From Saccharum officinarum (Eukaryota; Streptophyta; Magnoliopsida; Poales; Poaceae), in contig CM036209.1 of NCBI GenBank assembly GCA_020631735.1, positions 748,743-812,742 on the forward strand: a stretch of DNA of 64,000 bases. The letters run 5' to 3'. The notes under the pieces were generated by a model, which made no database searches, was not told the origin of the DNA, and saw only the letters and a list, made by a program, of their open reading frames with translations. The position numbers were made by a program, and so were the translations under genes. Below, in pieces: positions 56,743-64,000 of this stretch (within the stretch, counting starts at the first letter, position 1; every line of letters starts with the position of its first letter).

Positions 56743-57639
56743 TTAAATCAGCAACCTTCTGTAGAATTGACCCCGTCTTGGAGTTATCACACGTCTTGTA
56801 TTGTTCCTAGGGATCCATGGGTCATTCCAAATATTAACAGACTTCCCATCTCCAATCCTCCAAATGATTCCTTTTTTTAGCAATTGAGCCCCTTTGAGAA
56901 TACTTCGCCAAGTATACGAAATACCACTTCTTGCTTTTGCTTCCAAAATGCTTCTTCCAGGAAAATACTTGGCTCTTAAAATCTGTGCACATAGGGTCTC
57001 AGGAAACAGGAGGATGCGCCAAGCCTGTTTGGCAAGCATGGCTAGATTAAAAATGTACAAATCTCTAAATCCCAAGCCACCCTTACTCTTGGATTTAGTC
57101 AACATTTCCCAACTTACCCAATGGATCTTATTTGTTTTGTCTTGTTGGCTCCACCAATAACGTGCTATTATAGAAGAGATTTCTTCACACAACCCTTTTG
57201 TCAAATCAAAACAGGACATAGCATAAGTGGGGATAGCTTGTGCTACTGCCTTTATCATAATCTCCTTTCCTGCTTTAGAGAGTAATTTCTCCTGCCAACC
57301 TTGAATTTGGATCCACACTCTCTGCTTTATGTATTCAAAAGTGTGTTTCTTGGATTTACCAATGTAGACTGGCAATCCTAGGTATTTCTCATTGTTTGCT
57401 ATGGAAGTGATCCCCAGTTCAGAGAGTATAAGATTCTGAATATGTTGTGGAGTGTTGGGGCTGAACATAATTGACGTTTTATCTTTATTAATCATCTGAC
57501 CTGACACCTTTTCATAAAGCTCTAAGATATGCTGCAGGCTGCGTGCACCCTTAGTTGTGGCCTTTAATAAAATCAAAGTGTCATCAGCAAATAATAGATG
57601 GCTGACCGGACACGCGTCCTGACACACTTGAATGCCCAC
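56743..57639 (-). pseudogene. LINE reverse transcriptase, C-terminal half
   Basis: Open frame with LLFADDTLILLKATTKGARS, the FADD catalytic box, then DKTSIMFSPNTPQ, YLGLPVYIGKSKKHTFEYIK and WWSQQDKTNKIHWVSWEMLT, the conserved RT thumb of plant L1 elements. Confidence 0.85.
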
Positions 57640-57753
57640 AATGTCGCCCTTCTCCTCTGCTTTTCGGATAAGTGCTGAAAATCCTTCAACACAGGTAATG
57701 AAAAGGTAGGGAGAGAGAGGATCACCTTGGCGTAAACCACGTTGGGGTATGAT

Positions 57754-58131
57754 CTATTCTGAATAATCTCCATTTAACTTCACCTTGTAGTTGACAGTGG
57801 TCACACACTTCATAATCAGATCCACCCACTTCGCGTCAAAACCCAGCTTCCTCATAATTTTGTCTAGAAAAGACCATTCTACTCTATCGTAGGCTTTGCT
57901 CATATCCAACTTAATTGCAGCAACACCAGCCCCACCTTGTCTTTTGTTCCTTAAGAAATGCATCAACTCGTAGGCAAGGAGCACATTGTCAGTGATAAGC
58001 CGGCCAGGGACAAAGGCACTTTGGGATGGAGAGATGATATTTGGGAGCACCCTTTTCAAGCTATTGGCCAGGACCTTTGAAATTAGCTTATATAAAACAT
58101 TGCACAGACTGATAGGTCTGAGATCTTTCAT
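57754..58131 (-). pseudogene. LINE reverse transcriptase, N-terminal half
   Basis: [40 protein letters not shown] and [14 protein letters not shown] are RT motifs 0-2 with the first catalytic Asp. A frameshift and stops around 57640-57755 separate it from the FADD half. Confidence 0.88.
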
Positions 58132-58179
58132 CTTTTCAGGATGTTTGACTTTTGGGATCAGGACAATGATTGTATTGTT

Positions 58180-58362
58180 CTAACCTCTCGGTAAATGTCC
58201 TCCATTTAGCACCGACAACACCTCCTTTTTGATCTGATCACCCATTAGGCCCCAGAAACGCTTATAAAAAATAGAGGGAATTTCATCTGGTCCTGGGGCT
58301 TTAAGGTCCCCAATTTCATTTAATGCTTCCTCAATTTCCTCACCCGTGAAAGGTTTCAGTAA
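58180..58362 (-). pseudogene. LINE segment before the RT
   Basis: The frame reads FTGEEIEEALNEIGDLKAPG and PDEIPSIFYKRFW, the conserved KAPGPDG-type box. The upstream part of the frame to 58446 is MITE sequence, not LINE. Confidence 0.8.
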
Positions 58363-58606
58363 GGCCGCGTTCACTTCCCCCTCCCAACCCAAAATATTTC
58401 CTCTTACACACATCACATCAAATCTTTTGACGCATGCATGGAGCATTAAACGTAGGTAAAAAAGATAACTAATTGCATAGTTTGTCTGTAAATGTCGGGA
58501 CGAATCTTTTGAGCCTAGTTAGTCCATAATTGGATAAATTTTACCAAATAACAACAAAAGATGCTACAGTAACTTTTCAGCTACTTTTCGCAAAGTGAAC
58601 ACACCC
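58363..58606. mobile_element. Tourist-like MITE (244 bp) inserted in the LINE
   Basis: Ends GGCCGCGTTCACTT and AAGTGAACACACCC, flanked on both sides by TAA (58360-58362 and 58607-58609), the 3-bp target duplication of PIF/Harbinger MITEs. The interior words GACGAATCTTTTGAGCCTAG and TTAGTCCATAATTGG are hallmarks of a very abundant sorghum-group MITE. Confidence 0.9.
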
Positions 58607-58900
58607 TAAGGACTCATTCATAGAAGAGGAGACCTTACACTCCACCGCCTGGGGGGCTTCATTCATTCTATGACCTGCACGAGAGGTAAACAAATTTCTA
58701 TAGTAGTTAGTAATGAATGGCTTGAGCTCCTTTCCCGCCACCATATCGCCCCCATCATCCTTCAATGCCTTGATATTATTTATCCTCCTCCTCTCTGAAG
58801 CACATGCATGAAAGAAGTTGGTGTTACGATCACCCTTAGTTAGCCACAAGGGATGAGCTCTTTGTTTAATACTGTAGTATCCACACAAGGATCGACAAAG
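58607..58900 (-). pseudogene. LINE linker between endonuclease and RT
   Basis: The frame reads YYSIKQRAHPLWLTKGDRNT and NFFHACASERRRINNIKALK, typical of the segment between the endonuclease and RT of plant L1. Beyond about 58900 the frame stays open, but the family match fades, so the LINE is taken to be truncated there. Confidence 0.75.
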
Positions 58901-59840
58901 AGAACATTTAAATTTGTTGGATATATCTCTACCGACAAAAATGTCCCATTCTCCGTGGCGAAAAATCTCCGTGCTCGTGGGCTCCCTTTTAATAAGGAAT
59001 TGAGATGTTTTAGCATCACTTTCTCGTGACTTCAGCTCATGACGACGTACGTGCGTGTGAGTGTTGTGTCCACCGGCACGACCCAAGCATATAGTATGAT
59101 CGAACGTGATTACTAACATGTTTGTGTTCGTTTTGGACAATATATGACACCACATTCAATTCAATTCGTGGCATGGCTTAATTTGGTTTGGACACCTACT
59201 ATACTCTACTTATTGCACGTTCTGGGCACAAACAGATTAATCACCTTATATAATAAACAAAATAAAGTAGTCAAGTGACTTATGACAAACCTACAAGTTT
59301 CCACGGACAAACTTGATGATCATGATTACTATACAGTATGAGTAATGGAATAAAATGTATTTCTCCGAAAGTGATAATCCAACGAATAATGTCGTCCCGG
59401 TGTTATGGTACCGTGGGGGCATAATGAGGCTGACTTGTGGACAAATGATCCTTCAGGACGTGTGTGTAAAAGTGTAATGATCAAGCAAATTGGATAACTC
59501 ACTCCGCCTTTGTGTTCTTCCCCTGCCGGTCTTACTTTCGACGATGCCTTTGTTGCCTTCTTCGGTCCGCTTATTGCTTTTTTGTGCGCGTGGCCATCAT
59601 TCTAGGTTTGAGGTTCCCGACGAGCAATCGAAGTGGCTTCGTGGGAGTGGCTCGGGCACACCTACGCAACAAAGCTTGGCAATGATGACAAATGGACTTC
59701 ACTCAATACTACTGAATCGATTTGTAGAAAGTGTCAAAATCGCTTTGTAGAGGTGTCTGACACGTCCATCTCTACAAAAATATCCTTCTCCATTCGATCT
59801 AAACCCTCCTCCAACAGTTCTCTATCTTAAATAATACCCC
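58901..59840. other. Unassigned DNA flanking the LINE
   Basis: No convincing gene. A plus-strand frame at 59490-59750 has an N-terminal hydrophobic run (LCVLPLPVLLSTMPLLP), but no recognisable domain or neighbours, and is probably chance. Confidence 0.3.
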
Positions 59841-59844
59841 CTTA

Positions 59845-59980
59845 AATAATGCCCCCTACGTTTTAAACTGTAAGTCATTTTAACTTTCTAGATACATATA
59901 TAGCTTTATTTTAGACATAATGTATATCTAAGTGCGTATTGAGAAAAGCCAGACTTACAATTTGATGGAGGGAGTAATGT
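59845..59980. mobile_element. Stowaway-like MITE remnant
   Basis: TTTTAAACTGTAAGTCATTT on the left pairs with GACTTACAATTTGATGG and a GAGGGAGTA right border. Confidence 0.5.
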
Positions 59981-60535
59981 ATATAAGACAATAATCGTCT
60001 GGAAGGACGCATGAAAGGACCAGAAGAACGCTACTCTGCTGTAACTTAGCTAGGAGAATAACCTCTCTCTCCCTTGGTATTTTTCAACCAAAAAAACAGA
60101 ATAACCTCCCTTGGTTTATGAGCTGCTCTGCTTTACTCATGATCCAGATTATCATTATATATACTCTTCATTACTATCCTTCATTTTATACACATTTATT
60201 TATTCAAATTGATTTGATAATAATAAAACTGACGAAGGAGGATTGCATCGATCGAGCTGGTGTAGCTAGATCAACAATACTAGCACCGGGGAGGGCGCTA
60301 CGCTGCGCCGGCTTAAAGAGAAGTTAAAAAAAAGTAAGCAAAAAAAAGAAGTGAACAATATATGTGAGACCCACTAAACAGTGACGGAAGCTCACATGAA
60401 CAATGTGTATGCGGGACCCACACGAACAGTGACTAAGGCCGCACGTACAGCGTAAGCTACAGTGGCCGAATGGTTGAGAGAGCAGGATTCATTCCTCGTT
60501 AAGTATTTTGTATATATACCTCACGTCAAAATCCG

Positions 60536-60635
60536 CACTACCTTATATAATTAAAATACTGTATTGATACCTTAAATTTTAGCCACACTACCTTATATAA
60601 TTAAAATATTGTATTGATACCTTAAATTTTAGTGA
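60536..60635. repeat. Two-copy 50-bp tandem repeat
   Basis: CACTACCTTATATAATTAAA through CCTTAAATTTTAG is repeated at 60536 and 60586 with one base changed. Confidence 0.75.
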
Positions 60636-60645
60636 AACTAAAATT

Positions 60646-63417
60646 TGTGGAACACCCTAGGTACCACGCAACCCTGGAATGCTACCGTACAACACTACAA
60701 AGTGGCGAAACTATTAACTTTGGCAGCAACTACACAAAAGACGAAAACAATCGGAAGAAGAAACATATAAATAAGTAGATATATGTGGTATAACAAGCAA
60801 ACTATACATAGGAAAGAGAGATTCATGATTATTATTTCTAGGTACAAAAGATAACATCTATTATCTTTATTATTGCATAACTCTGCAATTATTTTTATGG
60901 TGATACAAGAGTGCGAGAGGTGCTACTAATCACATCCCCTTCGTGCCAACATTCATTATTAATAACCTAGAAGAGAATAAAGGGGTGAGATAAACTCAGC
61001 GAGCAACGACTATGAATATAGACATATCTTATATGTGTTGAGTTATTAAATTTGAAAACCATATGAACATCCATGAACAAATAAATTAAGCAACTCCATA
61101 TTGTAGTGACTTCCAAACATTATCATATGGCAAGAGTATCACATCATCCATGTATTGATATTCTCCAAAACATCAAGTAAATGATGTATGCATGCTATAA
61201 TGCAACTCCATTGAGAGTTTTATATTGGACTGTCACAACCTCTTATGCAACTCCATGTACCGGTACTAGTCACTGCACGATAGCGGTGACCGGCCATTAA
61301 CTTCATATGAAATGCATATGTATGCATATGAATTGTACATGAATATATAACTCCAAATTGCATAAATTGAGCATCAGCCCACGAGGACCATTATTTCAAG
61401 CAACAAGAGGCATCCAATCTAATGAATAAAAATAAATACATAAGCAAGATATAATTAGGCAAGCAAAACAATGATCCATATTATTATTCTTGACATCGTG
61501 TACTCCATTAAATTCAAAGAGGATGCAAGACATGAATATAAACCTAGCATTGGCCACACCCATACGTTACTTGCCTTTTCACTGAAGAAAACAACCTCGA
61601 TAAGCACATCTAAGAACGGTTATGGGCGCACTTCCTGATAAAAATGAATGTATGGAACTACTCAATAAATCTTGCATATATCATATAAAGATTAAATACA
61701 CGTCCCTATGATTAGTCAATTAGTCCCCATATTTTCTAGTTGCAAAAGAAACCCTTAAAATAAGGTTAAATATAGCCAAACAGGCCACATGTCTATTTTA
61801 GGGCAGGTACCTTGTTATTTTCATAACTATTTTTATATGACAGAAAATCCTATGATTGAGTACATTAGAAACATCTACATAAAATTTCCTACAACTTTGT
61901 TAGTCAGAACAAATTCTAATTCGGCTTTCTACTATTCTTAATTTGGGCCCCAATGTAATCACCCAGATCTGGAGCAAACAGCAGACAACAACTTCGAAAT
62001 TCCATAGCTCCTAATTTATTCCACCAAATCTATTGTTTAAATACTCTGTGGAAAGATACTGTTTTTGTCTAAACCTAATTAGTTCATCATTTATTGAAAT
62101 TTGACCTAAAAGGGCCCCAAACAAACATTAGATAAGATATCCAAATCCTGTCGATCTCTGCAGCTTAAAACTCTACAGCAAAACACCTGACGTGATTTAG
62201 CCCTAAAACTAAATCTAAACCAGTGCTGGACATGGTGGAAAGAGGACTAATTTGTTTATTACCTACACAGGATGAGGACCTCTTCATACCTCTCAGCCCA
62301 TCTACGATTTCCACGTGAACTAGTTGCCGCATCCAATGTTTTCCTAAATGCTAAACGGTAAATAGTCGGTCACCCTTCGTATAGCGTTTAGACCGTTTAA
62401 ACGGAGTTAAACGGCATAAACGGTTTTGTACAATAACAATGAAATATACATATTTATGTAGATAAAAATAAAATTGGCTAGAACTCATACATATTTACAC
62501 ATGTACAAATCAAATATTCTACCAAATAATCTTGTTGGAAGAAATCTAAATCCCACAACACTTCATATAATTACAATGTTAATTAGTTTCATGTTTATTG
62601 TGATAGACGTAGTCCTTTAATTTACTTAATTATGGATTAAATGGTTGTTTAGCTCATTTAATCATGTTTAATCTGATTTTGTTTAGACCGTTTAGACGGG
62701 ATTGAACGGTTTAAACGGGTTTAAACGGCCCAACTGTTTAATTCACCGTTTAGGGCCTAAACAACACGGCTGACTTCTGTTTATCGTTTAAACGGTGTTT
62801 AAATGGACTAAACGACTGTTTAGACGAACAGTGGCCGCATCTTGCCGGTGTGCTGCTCTGCCTTTAGTTCTGAAACTCTGATCTGCAGCCAATAGCGGAG
62901 AAGGCTAGAGATGATCAGCACCCGCAGATGCTCCTTTTCCCTGTCGTGAGTTGGATGGAAAGATTACAGAGACGAACGTCGTGCCCTAGGGCCAAGGACA
63001 AGATGTCCAACAAGCAGATCAACGTTGACTGGGAGGGAAACTACAAGGAAATTTGATCTGCTTAATTACCTATAAGCCTGACCACGTTTCTCCTTCCTGC
63101 CTGCTGTCTCCCGTCCTCCAACAAGGCCAGGATGATGACGAGGAGCAGCAAGGATTCCCTTCTCTCTTGCGCTGTTCTGCGGAAGAAGGTTGAACCTTGG
63201 ACACCAGGCCCTATTGCTGTGTTAGCAGAGCGCCGCTTCCGACTCCTCACTAAACCGGAAAGATGGGATCGACCAATAGGGAGACAAGGAGTTACGGTCT
63301 GTTTTTGTTTCCTAACCCCTTAACTTCCCTAGCTGGACTCTAATTAGGCCTTTGCTTTCTCCACTCTAAGCCCATTAGGCTCAAAAGACACTAAATTATT
63401 TTTTTTAGGATGTTACA
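60646..63417 (-). repeat. 3' LTR (about 2.77 kb) of a minus-strand Gypsy element
   Basis: The minus strand begins TGTAACATCCTAAAAAAA at 63417 directly after a polypurine tract and probably ends GGGTGTTCCACA at 60646. Near 60990 the minus strand has TCGCTGAGTTTATCTCACCC, like the 3' part of Gypsy LTRs. The left boundary is a best guess. Confidence 0.65.
62345..62830. repeat. TTTAAACGG-rich repeat inside the Gypsy LTR
   Basis: The words GTTTAAACGG, CCGTTTAAACGG and TTTAGACGG recur near both edges around an AT-rich centre, with TAAACGGTAAATAG near the left edge and TTTATCGTTTAAACGG near the right. It is probably a non-autonomous DNA transposon, possibly hAT-like. Target duplication was not resolved. 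Confidence 0.5.
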
Positions 63418-63432
63418 TTCTTCCCCCTTTAT
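63418..63432 (-). promoter_or_regulatory. Polypurine tract of the Gypsy element
   Basis: The minus strand reads ATAAAGGGGGAAGAA just before TGTAACATCC. Confidence 0.8.
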
Positions 63433-64000
63433 GGAATTCGTCCCCAAATTCAATCACTTCACAAACATCAACCAAATTAGATAGACAAGTACAAAGAACA
63501 TCTATCTATGCTCAACTTGGAAATCCAACTCTTCTATGAACAATCGAAACATGAATTCAAACTTAAGGTCTCAACAATGAAATTCTCGTAGCAAAGAGGT
63601 AGGAAAAACCGCAAACATGCCATTCTTAAAGAACGGCAACCCATTCCATAATAATAGCCTACATAACACTCCAGGTTTAACCTCCATCTCAACAATGAAC
63701 TTTGTAGTAGTAGTAGCTATTCAGACTTGCCCTGAACTTGAAAACTCAAGTTGAGATCTAGCGTTGCTATTTTAGTTGTGCCGGATGCTCACGCAAACAT
63801 TAAGGATAAATAGGAACCCGAACTAGAAAAAAAAACTATAACTGTGCCTCCCACTACCATGCCAGGACTGTTAGAAATTGATCTCTGGTTTGGTCAATAG
63901 ACTAAGTCTTATGGGGCTTCACAGCCACACAATGCCCATGATCGGTGGGCCTCTAACTAACAACCAGGCCTGGTCCCAGGTACCCTGAGCTATAAGAGGA
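63433..64000 (-). mobile_element. 3' internal end of a minus-strand Gypsy element
   Basis: The minus strand reads AATTTGGGGACGAATTCC before the polypurine tract, the conserved end of many grass Gypsy (chromovirus) internal regions. No open pol frame lies in the part inside the window. The element continues to the right. Confidence 0.6.

Larger units (their letters stand above)
55511..58900 (-). mobile_element. 5'-truncated L1-type LINE
   Basis: Minus-strand order: linker before RT, RT, zf-RVT, RNase H, then an A-tail (plus strand T-run at about 55508-55520). The endonuclease domain is missing. Frames are broken in at least four places. A Tourist-like MITE sits at 58363-58606. Confidence 0.85.

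Noticed and set aside
1..64000. CRISPR arrays, rRNA, tRNA genes or bacterial operons
   Set aside because: Nothing resembling them was seen. The tandem repeats present are AT-rich or LTR-linked and lack spacer structure. A complete tRNA scan was not possible by eye.

Overview
The window is plant nuclear DNA, almost certainly from a panicoid grass (Saccharum, Miscanthus or Sorghum type). The evidence is dense nested LTR retrotransposons of SIRE/Maximus-like Copia and Gypsy types, a TAA-flanked Tourist-like MITE of a kind common in sorghum relatives, CACTA elements with GGCGGTT subterminal motifs, and a grass-type receptor-like kinase fragment. Two 100-base runs of N (18378-18477 and 34602-34701) are scaffold gaps. 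I find no intact host protein-coding gene. Nearly everything is mobile DNA or broken gene remnants. The genus is inferred, not demonstrated.

Layout. 1-2340: 3' end of a plus-strand Tat-like Gypsy element with a broken antisense ORF and its 3' LTR. 2341-5760: possible minus-strand gene remnant with a TATA box near 5480 and three exon-like blocks. 5760-7175: AT-rich DNA with two diverged tandem arrays. 7176-12572: CACTA transposon with a three-part broken transposase on the minus strand. Its right end lies inside an exon of a receptor-like kinase pseudogene (12573-14075, minus). 12969-18377: an inverted repeat with two arms of about 2.67 kb and a 71-bp spacer. It contains the kinase 5' exons, a 190-bp CACTA-type insertion inside one exon, and half of a larger CACTA element on each side. 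The right arm stops exactly at the first gap.

18478-24324: broken minus-strand Copia element (gag to RT, plus part of its 5' LTR). 24325-34601: a second minus-strand Copia-like element with two LTRs of about 2.5 kb and one long open gag ORF carrying four CCHC zinc knuckles. It has no pol, so it is non-autonomous; the second gap cuts its 5' LTR. 34702-38371: non-coding Gypsy-like DNA including a diverged tandem repeat of about 180 bp. 38372-44825: Gypsy LTR sequence, PBS and a gag ORF. That gag is interrupted by a plus-strand Copia element (44826-49949), which is in turn cut by another LTR (49950-52813) with its PBS and a short gag-like ORF. 53303-55500: MITEs and unassigned DNA. 55511-58900: 5'-truncated L1-type LINE (minus) carrying a Tourist-like MITE. 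60646-64000: 3' LTR and 3' internal end of a minus-strand Gypsy element that runs off the window.

The genes do not form a cellular pathway. The main interest is structural: a very large palindrome carrying kinase exons, precise transposon insertions into kinase exons, and a Gag-only Copia derivative with an expanded zinc-knuckle array. The palindrome could be a natural hairpin-RNA locus or an assembly fold-back, and both readings are set out in the findings.
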